This document shows positions 13,010-26,540 of a stretch of 64,000 nucleotides of DNA, one piece after another. The DNA lies in contig NW_027480438.1 of assembly GCF_051401765.1 (NCBI RefSeq), positions 5,146,001 to 5,210,000 of the forward strand, given 5' to 3'. A program made the translations under genes and the position numbers. The DNA comes from Calliopsis andreniformis. Its lineage: Eukaryota > Arthropoda > Insecta > Hymenoptera > Andrenidae. The notes beneath the pieces were generated by a model. That model did not search any database. It was not told where the DNA came from and saw only the letters and a program-made list of their open reading frames with translations. The stretch's first letter is position 1. Each line of letters begins with the position of its first letter.

Positions 13010-13850
13010 TTCAATCCTCAATCCTCAATTCTCAATCCTCAGCACTCAATCCTCAATCCTCAATCCTCAATCCCCAATCCTCAATCTTCAATCCTCAATC
13101 CTCAATCCTCAAGCCTCAATCCTCAATCCTCAATATTCAATCCTGAATACTCAATCTTCAATCCTCAATACTCAATCTTCAATCCTCAACCCTCAATCCT
13201 CAATGCTCAATCCTCAATACTCAATCTTCAATCCTCAATCCTCAATCCTCAATCCGCAATCCTCAATCCTCAGACATCAATCATCAGTCTTCAATCCTCA
13301 ATGCTCAGTCTTCAATCCTCAATCCTCAATCCTCAATCCTCAATCCTCAATCCTCAAACATCAATCATCAATCCTCAATCTTCAATACTCAATCCTCAAT
13401 CCTCGATCCTCAATCCTCAATACTCAATCTTCAATCCTCAATCCTCAATCCTCAATCCTCAATCCTCAATCCTCAGTCATCAATCCTCAATCCTCAATAC
13501 TCAATCGTCAATACTCAGTCGTCAATCCTCAGTCCTCAATTCTCAATTCTCAATCCTCGTTCCCCAAACCTCAATCCTCAACCGTCAGTCTTCATACTCC
13601 ATTCTCAATCCTCAATCCTCAAACCTCAATCCTCATTCTTCGATCCTCAATCCTCAATACTCAACCATCAATCCTCAATTCTCAATACTCCATTCTCAAT
13701 ACTCAATAGAATATCCTGAATTCTCAGTATTCAATACTCAAACCTCAATCCTCAACCCTCAGCCCTCATCCTCCATCCTCAATACTCAATCCTCAATCCT
13801 CAATCTTCAATCCTCAATACACAATATTCAATTTTCAATCCTCAATCCTC
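13010..13850 (+). repeat. Third copy of the 0.2-1.0 kb segment
   Basis: From CTCAGCACTC (13041 versus 238) this block follows 207-990 at an offset of 12,803 with very few changes, for example CTTCGATCC near 13640 for CTTCAATCC near 837. Towards its right end it changes partner: CAATACACAATATTC near 13817 matches 3609 rather than 1012, where the left segment reads CTCTATACTC. The block is therefore a chimera of the two related sub-blocks in the 1-4.1 kb copy, with the join somewhere in their shared part. Confidence 0.8.
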
Positions 13851-13984
13851 AATCCTCATTCCTCAATCCTCAGTCATCAATACTCAATCTTCAATACTAA
13901 ATCGTCTATCCGCAGTCCTCAATCCTCAATCCTCAATCCTCGTTCCTCAAACCTCAATCCTCAACCCTCAGCCATCATCCGCAA

Positions 13985-16270
13985 TCCTCAATCCTCGTTC
14001 CTCACTCCTCAATCCTCAATCCTCAATCCTCAATCCTCAATAGCCAATCTCCTGTCCTAGATCCTCAATCCCCAATCCTCAGTCCTTAATCCTCAATCTT
14101 CAATCCTCAATCCTCAATTCTCAATCCTCAATACTCAATCCTCAATCCTCAATCCTCAATGCCCAATCCTCAATCTTCAAACCTCAACCCTCAATCCTCA
14201 AGCCTCAATCCTCAATCCTCAATCTTCAATCCTGTATACTCAATCTTCAATTCTCAATACTCAATCTTCAATCCTCAACCCTCAATCCTCAACCCTCAAT
14301 CCTCAATACTCAATCTTCAATCCTCAATCCTCAATCCTCAATCCGCAATCCTCAATCCTCAATCCTCAACACTCAATCGTCAATACTCAATCGTCAATCC
14401 TCGGTCCTCAATTCTCAATCCTCAATCCTCGTTCCTCAAACCTCAATCCTCAACCCTCAGTCCTCATACTCAATTCACAATCCTCAATCCTCAAACCTCA
14501 ATCTTCAATCCTCAATACTCAATCCTCAATCCTCAATACACAACCATCAATCCTCAATTCTCAATACTCAATAGAATATCCTGAATTCTCAGTATTCAAT
14601 ACTCAAACCTCAATCCTCAACCCTCAGCCCTCATCCTCCATCCTCAATCCTCAATCCTCAATCCTCAATCCTCAAACTTCAAACCTGAATACTCAACCTT
14701 CAATCCTCAATACTCAATCTTCAATCCTCAACCCTCAATCCTCAATCCACAATCCTGAATCCTCAATCATCAACCTTCAATCCTCAATACTCTATCTTCA
14801 ATCCTCGATCCTCAATCCTGAATTGTCAATCCTCATTGTTCAATCCTCAATACCCAATCGTCAATCCTCAATCCTCAATCCTCAATCCTCAATACTCAAT
14901 CTTCAATCCTCAATCCTCAATCCTCAATCCGCAATCCTCAATCCTCGATCCTCAATCCTCAATCATCAATACTCAATCTTCAATCCTCAATCCTCAATCC
15001 TCAATCCTCAATCCTCAATTATCTGTCATGAATACTCAATCTTCATAACTCAATCCTCAATCCTCAATCCTCAATCCTCAATCCTCAGTCCTCAATCCTC
15101 AATCCTCATTCCTCAAACCTCAATCCTCAACCCTCAGTCCTCATCCTCAATTCTCAATTCTCAATCCTCAATCCTCAATCTTCAATCCTCAACCCTCAAT
15201 CCTCAATCCACAATCCCCAATCATCAATCATCAACCTTCAATCCTCAATACTCAATCTTCAGTCCTCAATCCTCAATCCTCAATCGTCAATCCTCATTCT
15301 TCAATCCTCAATACCCAATCCTCAATCGTCAATCCTCAATCCTCCATCCTCAATTCTCAATCCTCAATCCTCAGTCCTAAGTCCTCAAACCTCAATCCTC
15401 AACCCCCAGCCCTCATCCTCAAGACTCAATCATAAATCCTCATTCATCAATCTTCAATCCTCAATACTCAGTCTTCAATCCTCAATCCTCAATCCTCAAT
15501 ACTCAATCCTCAATCTTCAATCATCAATCCTCAATCTTCAATACTCAATCCTCAATCCTCAATCCTCAATCCTCAATCCTCAATCCTCAATACTCAATCT
15601 TCAATCCTCAATCCTCTATCCTCAATCCGCAATCCTCAATCCTCAGTCATCAATCTTCAATCCTCAATATTCAATCGTCAATCCTCAGTCCTCAATTCAC
15701 AATCCTCAATCCTCGTTCCTCAAACCTCAATCCTCAACCCTCAGGCCTCATCCTCAATTCTCAATCCTCAATCCTCAAACCACAATCTTCAATCCTCAAT
15801 ACTCAATGCTCAATCCTCAATACTCAACCATCAATCCTCAATTCTCAATGCTCAATAGAGTATCCTGAATTCTCAGTATTCAGTACTCAAACCTCAATCC
15901 TCAACCCTCAGCCCTCATCCTCCATCCTCAATCCTCAGTTCTCAATCCTCAATCTTCAATCCTCAATACTCAATCTTCAGTCATCAATCCTCAATCCCCA
16001 ATCCTCAATCCTCAATCCTGAATCGTCAATCCTCATTCTTCTATCCTCAATACCCAATCCTCAATCCTCAATCCTCAATCTTCAATCCTCAATCCTCAAT
16101 CATCAACCTTCAATCCTCAATACTCAATCTTCAATCCTCAACCCTCAATCCTCAATCCACAATCCTCAATCCTCAATCATCAACCTTCAATCCTCAATAC
16201 TCTATCTTCAATCCTCGATCCTCAATCCTGAATTGTCAATCCTCATTCTTCAATCCTCAATACCCAATCG
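13985..16270 (+). repeat. Right copy of the 9.4-12.1 kb block, about 418 bp shorter
   Basis: Same landmark order as 9420-12130. The missing part corresponds to roughly 10385-10800 of the left copy and includes the marker A at 10601. The join here is near 14945, where CTCGATCCTCAATCC replaces CTCAGTCATC. Small differences from the left copy include CTCCTGTCC for CTCCTATCC near 14050, a GAGTATCC form of marker A at 15858, and CTCATTGTTC near 14835 for CTCATTCTTC. Confidence 0.85.
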
Positions 16271-16478
16271 TCAATCCTCAATCCTCAATCCTCAATCCTC
16301 AATACTCAATCTTCAATCCTCAATCCTCAATCCTCAATCCGCAATCCTCAATCCTCAGTCATCAATCCTCAATCCTCAATACTCAATCGTCAATCATCAG
16401 TCCTCAATTCTCAATCCTCAATCCTCGTTCCTCAAACCTCAATCCTCAACCCTCAGTCCTCGTCCTCAATTGTTAATC

Positions 16479-17960
16479 CCCAATCCTCAATCTTCAATCC
16501 TCATTCCTCAATCCTCAAGCCTCAATCCTCAATCCTCAATATTCAATCCTGAATACTCAGTCTTCAATCCTCAATACTCAATCTTCAATCCTCAACCCTC
16601 AATCCTCAATGCTCAATCCTCAATACTCAATCTTCAATCCTCAATCCTCAATCCTCAATCCGCAATCCTCAATCCTCAGACATCAATCATCAATCTTCAA
16701 TCCTCAATGCTCAGTCTTCAATCCTCAATCCTCAATCCTCAATACTCAATCCTCAATCCTCAATCATCAATCCTCAATCTTCAATACTCAATCCTCAATC
16801 CTCGATCCTCAATCCTTAATACTCAATCCTCAATCCTCAATCATCAATCCCCAATCATCAATCTTCAATCCTCAATACTCAGTCTTCAATCCTCAATCCT
16901 CAATCCTCGATCCTCAATCCTCAATCCTCAGTCTTCAATCCTCAATCCTCAATCCTCAATTGTCAATCCTCATTCTTCAATCCTCAATACCCAATCCTCA
17001 ATCCTCAATCCTCAATCCTCCATCCTCGGTTCTCAATCCTCAATCCTCAGTCCTCAGACCTCAAACCTCAACCCTCAACCCTCAGCCCTCATCCTCAATC
17101 CTCAATCCTAAATCCTCAATCATCAATCTTCAATCCTCAATACTCAGTCTTCAATCCTCAATCCTCAATCCTCAATCCTCAATCCTCAATCCTCAATCAT
17201 CAATCCTCAATCTTCAATACTCAATCCTCAATCCTCGATCCTCAATCCTCAATACTCAATCTTCAATCCTCAATCCTCAATCCTCAATCCTCAATCCTCA
17301 ATCCTCAGTCATCAATCCTCAATCCTCAATACTCAATCGTCAATACTCAATAGTCAATCCTCAGTCCTCAATTCTCAATCCTCAATCCTCGTTCCTCAAA
17401 CCTCAATCCTCAACACTCAGTCCTCATACTCAATTCTCAATCCTCAATCCTCAAACCTCAATGCTCATTCTTCAATCCTCAATCCTCAATACTCAACCAT
17501 CAATCCTCAATTCTCAATACTCAATTCTCAATACTCAATAGAATATCCTGAATTCTCAGTATTCAATACTCAAACCTCAATCCTCAACCCTCAGCCCTCA
17601 TCCTCCATCCTCAATCCTCAATCCTGAACCCTCAATCTTCAATCCTCAATACTCAATATTCAATTTTCAATCCTCAATTCCCAATCCTCAATCCTCAATC
17701 CTCAGTCATCAATCCTCAATCCTCAATAGCCAATCTCCAATCCTAGATCCTCAATCCCCAATCCTCACTACTTAATCCTCAATCTTCAATCCTCAATCCT
17801 CAATTCTCAATCCTCAATACTCAATCCTCAATCCTCAATCCTCAATCCCCAATCCTCAATCTTCAATCCTCAACACTCAATCCTCAAGCCTCAATGCTCA
17901 ATCCTCAACCTTCAATCCTGAATACTCAATCTTCAATCCTCAATACTCAATCTTCAATCC
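16479..17960 (+). repeat. Left copy of a 1.5-kb block repeated at 25.0 kb
   Basis: Matches 25021-26540 at an offset of 8,542, drifting to 8,575-8,582 through indels of a few heptamers. Shared landmarks are CTCAGACATC near 16676/25218, CTCGGTTCTC near 17027/25569, CTCAGACCTCAAACC near 17053/25595, marker A at 17541 (partner 25970) and marker B at 17727 (partner 26302). The differences are scattered substitutions plus a stretch near 17170-17270 that is missing from the right copy. Confidence 0.8.
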
Positions 17961-20390
17961 TCAATCTTCAATCCTCAACCCTCAATCCTCAATCCACAAT
18001 CCTCAATCCTCAATCATCAACCTTCAAATCCTCAATACTCAATCTTCAGTCCTCAATCCTCAATCCTCAATCCTCAATCGTCAATCCTCATTCTTCAATC
18101 CTCAATACCCAATCCTCAATCGCCAATCCTCAATCCTCCATCCTCAATTCTCAATCCTCAATCCTCAGTCCTCAGTCCTCAAACCTCAATCCTCAACCCC
18201 CAGCCCTCATCCTCAATCCTCAATCACAAATCCTCATTCATCAATCTTCAATCCTCAATACTCAGTCTTCAATCCTCAATCCTCAATCCTCAATCTTCAA
18301 TCCTGAATACTCAATCTTCAATCCTCAATACTCAATCTTCAATCCTCAACCCTCAATCCTCAATCAACAATCCTCAATCCTCAATCATCAACATTCAATC
18401 CTCAATACTCAATCTTCAATCCTCAATCCTCAATCCTCAATTGTCAATCCTCATTCTTCAATCCCCAATACCCAATCCTCAGTCCTCAATCCTCAATCCT
18501 CCATCCTCAATTCTCAATCCTCAATCCTCAAACCTAAATCCTCAATCGTCTATCTTCTATCCTCAATACTCAGTCTTCAATCCTCAATCCTCAATCCTCA
18601 ATCCTCAATCCTCAATCTTCAATCCTCAATCCTCGTTCCTCACTCCTCAATCCTCAATCCTGAATACTCAATCTTCAATCCTCAATACTCAATCTTCAAT
18701 CCTCAACCCTCAATCCTCAATCCACAATCCTCAATCCTCAATCATCATCATTCAATCCTCAATACTCAATCTTCAATCCTCAATCCTCAATCCTCAATCC
18801 TCAATAGCCATTCTCCAATCCTAGATCCTCAATCCCCAATCCTCAATCCTTAATCCTCAATCTTCAATCCTCAATCCTCAATTCTCAATCCTCAATACTC
18901 AATCCTCAATCCTCAATCCTCAATCCCCAATCCTCAATCTTCAATCCTCAACACTCAATCCTCAAGCCTCAATGCTCAATCTTCAATCTTCAACCCTGAA
19001 TACTCAATCTTCAATCCTCAATATTCAATCTTCAATCCTCACCCTCAATCCTCAATCCTCAATCCTCAATACTCAATCTTCAATCCTCAATCCTCAATCC
19101 TCAATCCTCAACCCTCAGCCATTATCCTCAATCCTCAATCCTCGTTCCTCACTCCTCAATCCTCAATCCTCAATCGTCAATCCTCAATAGCCAACCTCCA
19201 ATCCTAGATCCTCAATCCCCAATCCTCCATCCTTAATCCTCAATCTTCAATCCTCAATCCTCAATTCGCAATCCTCAATACTCAATCCTCAATCCTCAAT
19301 CTTCAATCCTCAACCCTCAATCCTCAATCCTCGATCCTCAATCCTCAATCTTCAATGCTGAAAACTCAATCTTCAATCCTCAATACTCAATCTTCAATCA
19401 TCAACCCTCAATACTCAATCTTCAATCCTCAATCCTCAATCCTCAATCCGCAATCCTCAATCCTCAGTCATCAATCCTCAACCCTCAATACTCAATCGTC
19501 AATCCTCAATCATCAGTCATGTATACTCAATCTTCATAACTCAATCCTCAATCCTCGATCCTCAATCCTCAGTCCTCAATCATCAATCCTCATTCCTCAA
19601 ACCTCAATCCCCAACCCTCAGTCCACATCCTCATTTCTCAATCCTCAATCTTCAATCCTCAATCTTCAATCCTCAACCCTCAATCCTCAATCCACAATCC
19701 TCAATCCTCAATCATCAATCTTCAATCCTCAAAACTCAATCTTCAGTCCTCAATCCTCAATCCTCAATCGTCAATCCTCATTCTTCAATCCTCAATCCTC
19801 AATCCTCAATCCTCAATCCTCAATCCTCAGTCATCAACCCTCAATCCTCAATACTCAATCGTCAATACTCAATCGTCAATCCTCGGTCCTCAATTCTCAA
19901 TCCTCAATCCTCGTTCCTCAAACCTCAATCCTCAACCCTCAGTCCTCATAATCAATCCTCAATCCTCAATCCTCAAACATCAATCCTCATTCTTCAATCC
20001 TCAATCCTCAATACTCAACCATCAGTCCTCAATTCTCAATACTCAATTCTCAATACTCAATAGAATATCCTGAATTCTCAGTATTCAATACTCAAACCTC
20101 AATCCTCAACCCTCAGCCGTCATCCTCCATCCTCAATCATCAATCCTCAATCCTCAGTCTTCAATCCTCAATACTCAATATTCAATTTTCGATCCTCAAT
20201 CCTCAATCCTCAATCCTCAATCCACAGTCATCAATCCTCAATCTTCAATAATCAATCGTCAATCCGCAGTCCTTAATCCTCAATCCTCAATCCTCGCTCC
20301 TCAAACCTCAATCCTCAACCCTCAGCCATCATCCTCAATCCTCAATCCTCGTTCCTCACTCCTCAATCCTCAATCTTCAATCCTCAATCC
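17961..20390 (+). repeat. Heterogeneous satellite segment, partly matching 27.0-29.5 kb
   Basis: No marker A lies between 17541 and 20063, one of the longest gaps in the window, while marker B occurs at 18805 and 19188 and marker C at 19518. Parts match later blocks: CTTCTATCCTC and AAACCTAAATCC at 18530-18560 match 28050-28080 (offset 9,518), and the AATGCTCAATCTTCAATC segment at 18970 matches 28899 (offset about 9,928). No gene is seen. Confidence 0.75.
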
Positions 20391-22440
20391 TCAATAGCCA
20401 ATCTCCAATCCTAGATCCTCAATCCCCAATCCTCAATCCTTAATCCTCAATCTTCAATCCTCAATCCTCAATTCTCAATCCTCAATACTCAATCCTCAAT
20501 CCTCAATCTTCAATCCTCAACCCTCAATCCTCAAGCCTCGATCCTCAATCCTCAATCTTCAATCCTGAATACTCAATCTTCAATCCTCAATACTCAATCT
20601 TCAAACCTCAACCCTCAATCCTCAATCCTCAATTCTCAATACTCAATCTTCAATCCTCAATCCTCAATCCTCAATCCGCAATCCTCAATCCTCAGTCATC
20701 AATCCTCAATCCTCAATACTCAATCGTCAATCCTCAGTCCTCAATTCTCAAACCTCAATCTTCAATCCTGAATACTCAATCTTCAATCCTCAATACTCAA
20801 TCTTCAAACCTCAACCCTCAATACTCAATCCTCAATTCTCAATACTCAATCTTCAATCCTCAATCCTCAATCCTCAATCCGCAATCCTCAATCCTCAGTC
20901 ATCAATCCTCAATCCTCAATACTCAATCGTCAATCCTGAGTCCTCAATTCTCAATCCTCAATCCTCGTTCCTCAAACCTCAATCCTCAACCCTCAGTCCT
21001 CATCCTCAATTCTCAATCCTCAATCCTCAAACCTCAATCCTCATTCTTCAATCCTCAATCCTCAATACTTAACCATCAATCCTCAATTCTCAATACCCAA
21101 TTCTCAATACTCAATAGAATATCCTGATTTCTCAGTATTCAATACTCAAACCTCAATCCTCAACCCTCAGCCCTCATCCTCCATCCTCAATCCTCAATCC
21201 TCAATCCTCAATCTTCAATCCTCAATACTCAATTATAAATTTTCAATCCTCAATCCCCAATCCTCAATCATCAATCCTCAACCCTTAATCTTCAAGCCTC
21301 AATCCTCAATCCTCAATCCTCAATCTTCAACCCTGAATACTCAATCTTCAATCCTCAATACTCAATCTTCAATCCTCACCCTCAATCCTCAATCCTCAAT
21401 CCTCAATACTCAATCTTCAATCCTCAATCCTCAATCCTCAATCCGCAATCCTCAATCCTCAGTCATCAATCCTCAATCCTCAATACTCAATCGTCAATCC
21501 TCAGTCCTCAATTCTCAATCCTCAATCCTCGATCCTCAAACCTCAATCCTCAACCCTCAGTCCTCATCCTCAATTCTCAATCCTCAATCCTCAAACCTCA
21601 ATCTTCAATCCTCAATACTCAACCCTCAATCCTCAATACTCAACCATCAATCCTCAATTCTCAATACCCAATATAATATCCTGATTTCTCAGTATTCAAT
21701 ACTCAAACCTCAATCCTCAACCCTCAGCCCTCATCTTCCATCCTCAATCCTCAATCCTCAAACCTCAATCTTCAATCCTCAATACTCAATCTTCGATTCT
21801 CAATTCTTAATCCTCAATCCTCAATCCCCAATCCTCAATCTTCAATTCTCAATCCTCAATCCTCAATCCACAATCCTCAATCCTCAATCATCAATACTCA
21901 ATCTTCAATCCTCAATCCTCAATCCTCAATCCTCAATCCTCAATCATCAGTCATGAATACTCAATCTTCATAACTCAATCCTCAATCCTCAATCCTCAAT
22001 CCTCAGACCTCAATCATCAATCCTCATTCCTCAAACCTCAATCCTCAACCGTCAGCCCACATCCTCAATTCTGAATTCTCAATCCTCAATCCTTAATCTT
22101 CAATCCTCAATCCTCAGTCCTCAATCCTCAATCATAAGTCCTCATTCATCAATCTTCAATCTTCAATACTCAGTCTTCAATCCTCAATCCTCAATCCTCA
22201 ATCTTCAATCCTGAATACTCAATCTTCAATCCTCAATACTCAATCTTCAATCCTCAACCCTCAATCCAAATCCACAATCCTCAATCCTCAATCATCAACA
22301 TTCAATCCTCAATACTCAATCTTCAATCCTCAATACTCAATCCTCAATTGTCAACCCTCATTCTTCAATCCTCAATACCCAATCCTCAATCCTCAATCCT
22401 CAATCCTGCATCCTCAATTCTCAATCCTCAATCCTCAGTC
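20391..22440 (+). repeat. Block related to the right end of the window (62.2-64.0 kb)
   Basis: Shares uncommon words in the same order with 62162-64000, about 41.6 kb away: AATACTTAACCATC (21064/62632), AATTATAAATTTTC (about 21231/62801), TCTTCAAGCC (21289/63171), CTTCGATTCTCAATTC (21789/63452), CTGAATTCTC (22072/63625), AATCCAAATCCAC (22265/63818) and AATTGTCAACCC (22346/63901). The offset steps between 41,555 and 41,882 because each copy has lost pieces. Two marker A copies here (21118, 21668) read GATTTC instead of GAATTC. Confidence 0.8.
20567..20972 (+). repeat. 203-bp local tandem duplication
   Basis: The run GAATACTCAATCTTC..CTTCAAACCTCAACCC begins at 20567 and again at 20770, exactly 29 heptamers later. 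The corresponding place at 62.3-62.5 kb has one copy only, which accounts for a 203-bp jump in the offset between the two blocks. Confidence 0.85.
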
Positions 22441-23689
22441 CTCAGTCCTCAAACCTCAACCCTCAACCCTCAGCCCTCATCCTCAATCCTCAATCCTAAA
22501 TCCTCAATCATCAATCTTCAATCCTCAATACTCAGTCTTCAATCCTCAATCCTCAAACCTCAATCCTCAATCCTCAATCCTCAATCATCAATCCTCAATC
22601 TTCAATACTCAATCCTCAGTCCTCGATCCTCAATCCTCAATACTCAATCTTCAATCCTCAATCCTCAATCCTCAATCCTCAATCCTCAGTACTCAGTCAT
22701 CAGTCCTCAATCCTCAATTCTCAATCGTCAATACTCAATCGTCTATCCTCAGTCCTCAATTCTCAATCCTCAATTCTCGTCCCTCAAATCTCAATCCTCA
22801 ACCCTCAGTCCTCATACTCAATTCTCAATCCTCAATCCTCAAACCTCAATCCTCATTATTCAATCCTCAATCCTCAATACTCAACCATCAATCCTCAATT
22901 CTCAATACTCAATTCTCAATACTCAATAGAATATCCTGAATTCTCAGTATTCAATACTCAAACCTCAATCCTCAACCCTCAATATTCAATCCTGAATACT
23001 CCATCTTCAATCCTAAATGCTCAATCTTCGATCCTCAACCCTCAATCCTCAATCATCAACCTTCAATCCTCAATACTCAATCTTCAGTCCTCAATCCTCA
23101 ATCCTCAATCGTCAATCCTCATTCTTCAATCCTCAATACCCAATCCTCAATCGTCAATCCTCAATCCTCCATCCTCAATTCTCAATCCTCAATCCTCAGT
23201 CCTCAGTCCTCAAACCTCAATCCTCAACCCTCAGCCCACATCCTCAATCCTCAATCATAAATCCTCAATCATCAATCCTCAATCCTCAGTCATCAATCCT
23301 CAATCCCCAATACTCAATCGTCAATACTCAATCGTCAATCCTCAGTCCTCAATTCTCAATCCTCAATCCTCGTCCCTCAAACCTCAATCCTCAACCGTCA
23401 GTCCTCGTCCTCAATCCTCAACTATCAATCCTCAATCCTCAATATTCAATCATCAATACTCAATCTTCAATCGTCAATGCTCAACGCTCAATCCTCAATC
23501 CTCAAACCTCAATCCTCTGTCCTCAAACTTCAATCCTGAATCCTCAATCCTCAATCCTCAATCCTCAATCCTCAATCGTCAGTCTTAAATCCTCAATACT
23601 CAATCTGCAAACCTCAGTCCTCAATCCTCAATCCTCAATCCTCATTCTTCAATCCTCAATACCCAATCCTCAATCATCAACTCTCAATC
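22441..23689 (+). repeat. Satellite segment matching 33.1-34.5 kb and its later copies
   Basis: The order CTGCATCC (22407), CTCAGTCCTCAGTCC, CTCGATCC (22624), AATCGTCTATCC (22735), marker A at 22929, CTGAATACTCCATC (22992), TCATACTTC-like and AATCTGCAAACC (23603) elements matches 33.1-34.5 kb. It is an older, more substituted version: it reads CTCATTCTTC near 23120 where the later copies read CTCATACTTC. Confidence 0.75.
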
Positions 23690-24240
23690 CTCAATCCTCA
23701 ATTCTCAATCCTCAATCCTCAGTCCTCAGTCCTCAAACCTCAATCCTCAACCCTCAGCCATCATCCTCAATCCTCAATCCTCGTTCCTCACTCCTCAATC
23801 CTCAATCCTCAATCCTCAATCCTCAATAGCCAATCTCCAATCCTAGATCCTCAATCCCCAATCCTCAATCCTTAATCCTCAACCTTCAATCCTCAATCCT
23901 CAATTCTCAATCCTCAATACTCAATCCTCAATCCTCAATCCTCAATCCCCAATCCTCAATCATCAATCCTCAACCCTCAATCTTCAAGCCTCAATCCTCA
24001 ATCCTCAATCCTCAATCTTCAACCCTGAATACTCAATCTTCAATCCTCTATACTCAATCTTCAATCCTCACCCTCAATCCCCAATCCTCAATCCTCAATA
24101 CTCAATCTTCAATCCTCAATCCTCAATCCTCAATCCGCAATCCTCAATCCTCAGTCATCAATCCTCAATCCTCAATACTCAATCGTCAATCCTCAGTCCT
24201 CAATTCTCAATCCTCAATCCTCGTTCCTCAAACCTCAATC
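23690..24240 (+). repeat. 0.55-kb block identical in order to 62,880-63,430
   Basis: The offset is 39,190 throughout. Landmarks are marker B at 23827/63017, CTCAACCTTC near 23878/63068, and AATCATCAATCC..TCTTCAAGCC at 23967-23990/63157-63180. Downstream the two separate: the left continues CTCAACCCTCAGTCGTC, the right CTCAATCTTCAATCC. Confidence 0.85.
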
Positions 24241-25020
24241 CTCAACCCTCAGTCGTCATCCTCAATTCTCAATCCTCAATCCTCAAACCTCAATCTTCAA
24301 TCCTCAATCCTCAATCCTCAATCCGCAATTCTCAATCCTCAGTCATCAATCTTCAATCCTCAATATTCAATCGTCAATCCTCAGTCCTCAATTCTCAATC
24401 CTCAATCCTCGTTCCTCAAACTTCAATCCTCAACCCTCAGTCCTCATCCTCAATTCTCAATCCTCAATCCTCAAACCACAATCTTCAATCCTCAATACTC
24501 AATGCTCAATCCTCAATACTCAACCATCAATCCTCAATTCTCAATACTCAATAGAATATCCTGAATTCTCAGTATTCAGTACTCAAACCTCAATCCTCAA
24601 CCCTCAGCCCTCATCCTCCATCCTCAATCCTCAGTTCTCAATCCTCAATCTTCAATCCTCAATACTCAATCTTCAATCCTCAATCCTCAATCATCAATCC
24701 TCAATCCTCAATCCTCAGTCATCAATCCTCAATCCTCAGTCATCAATCCTCAATCTTCAATACTCAATCGTCAATCCGCAGTCCTCAATCCTCAATCCTC
24801 AATCCTCGTTCCTCAAACCACAATCCTCAACCCTCAGCCATCATCCCCAGTCCTCAATCCTCGTTCCTCAATCCTCAATCCTCAATCCTCAATCCTCAAT
24901 AGTCAATCTCCAATCCTAGATCCTCAATCCCCAATCCTCAATCCTTAATCCTCAATCTTCAATCCTCAATCCTTAACTCTCAATCCTCAGCACTCAATCC
25001 TCAATCCTCAATCCTCAATC
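24241..25020 (+). repeat. Satellite segment sharing blocks with 11.5 and 15.6 kb
   Basis: CTCAATATTCAATCGTC (24360) and AACCACAATCTTC (24475) followed by marker A at 24554 repeat the order found at 11525-11717 and 15668-15858. CTCAGCACTC near 24987 repeats the word at 238, 4363 and 13041. This is satellite only. Confidence 0.75.
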
Positions 25021-26540
25021 CCCAATCCTCAATCTTCAATCCTCAATCCTCAATCCTCAAGCCTCAATCCTCAATCCTCAATATTCAATCCTGAATACTC
25101 AATCTTCAATCCTCAATACTCAATCTTCAATCCTCAACACTCAATCCTCAATGCTCAATCGTCAATACTCAATCTTCAATCCTCAATCCTCAATCCTCAA
25201 TCCGCAATCCTCAATCCTCAGACATCAATCATCAATCTTCAATCCTCAATGCTCAGTCTTCAATCCTCAATCCTCAATCCTCAATACTCAATCCTCAATC
25301 CTCAATCATCAATCCTCAATCTTCAATACTCAATCCTCAATCCTCGATCCTCAATCCTTAATACTCAATCCTCAATCCTCAATCATCAATCCCCAATCAT
25401 CAGTCTTCAATCCTCAATACTCAGTCTTCAATCCTCAATCCTCAATCCTCGATCCTCAATCCTCAATCCTCAGTCTTCAATCCTCAATCCTCAATCCTCA
25501 ATTGTCAATCCTCATTCTTCAATCCTCAATACCCAATCCTCAATCCTCAATCCTCAATCCTCCATCCTCGGTTCTCAATCCTCAATCCTCAGTCCTCAGA
25601 CCTCAAACCTCAACCCACAACCCTCAGCCCTCATCCTCAATCCTCAATCCTAAATCCTCAATCATCAATCTTCAATCCTCAATACTCAGTCTTCAATCCT
25701 CAATCCTCAATCCTCAATCCTCAATCCTCAATCCTCAGTCATCAACCTCAATCCTCAATACTCAATCGTCAATACTCAATAGTCAATCCTCAGTCCTCAA
25801 TTCTCAATCCTCAATCCTCGTTCCTCAAACCTCAACCCTCAACCCTCAGTCCTCATACTCAATTCTCAATCCTCAATCCTCAAACCTCAATGCTCATTCT
25901 TCAGTCCTCAATCCTCAATACTCAACCATCAATCCTCAATTCTCAATACTCAATTCTCAATACTCAATAGAATATCCTGAATTCTCAGTATTCATTACTC
26001 AAACCTCAATCCTCAACCCTCAGCCCTCATCCTCCATCCTCAATCCTCAATCCTCAACCCTCAATCTTCAATCCTCAATACTCAATATTCAATTTTCAAT
26101 CCTCAATCCTCAATACTCAATCCTCAATCCTCAGTCATCAATCCTCAATCTTCAATACTCAATCGTCAATCCGCAGTCCTCAATCCTCAATCCTCAATTC
26201 TCGTTCCTCAAACCTCAATCCTCAACCCGCAGACATCATCCTCAATCCTCAATCCTAGTTCCTCACTCCTCAATCCTCAATCCTCAATCCTCAATCCTCA
26301 ATAGCCAATCTCCAATCCTAGATCCTCAATCCCCAATCCTCACTACTTAATCCTCAATCATCAATCCTCAATCCTCAATTCTCAATCCTCAATGCTCAAT
26401 CCTCAATCCTCAATCCTCAATCCTCAATCCCCAATCCTCAATCTTCAATCCTCAACACTCAATCCTCAAGCCTCAATGCTCAATCCTCAACCTTCAATCC
26501 TGAATACTCAATCTTCAATCCTCAATACTCAATCTTCAAT
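25021..26540 (+). repeat. Right copy of the 16.5-18.0 kb block
   Basis: See the left copy for the shared landmarks. Its own features are CTCAATCGTC at 25156 in place of CTCAATCCTC, CAACCCACAACCC near 25612, a CATTACTC variant at the end of marker A (25993), and CGCAGACATC near 26228. It contains the longest forward open frame of the window (25151-26350, 399 codons), which is heptapeptide repeat and not a gene. Confidence 0.8.

Noticed and set aside
25151..26350. 399-codon forward open frame, the longest of dozens of SSILNPQ-repeat frames
   Set aside because: It is a direct consequence of the stop-free heptamer, ends only where a variant makes a stop, often starts at TTG or ATT, and overlaps equally long frames with the same repeated peptide in the other forward frames. 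No non-repeat domain, signal peptide or ribosome binding site is seen.
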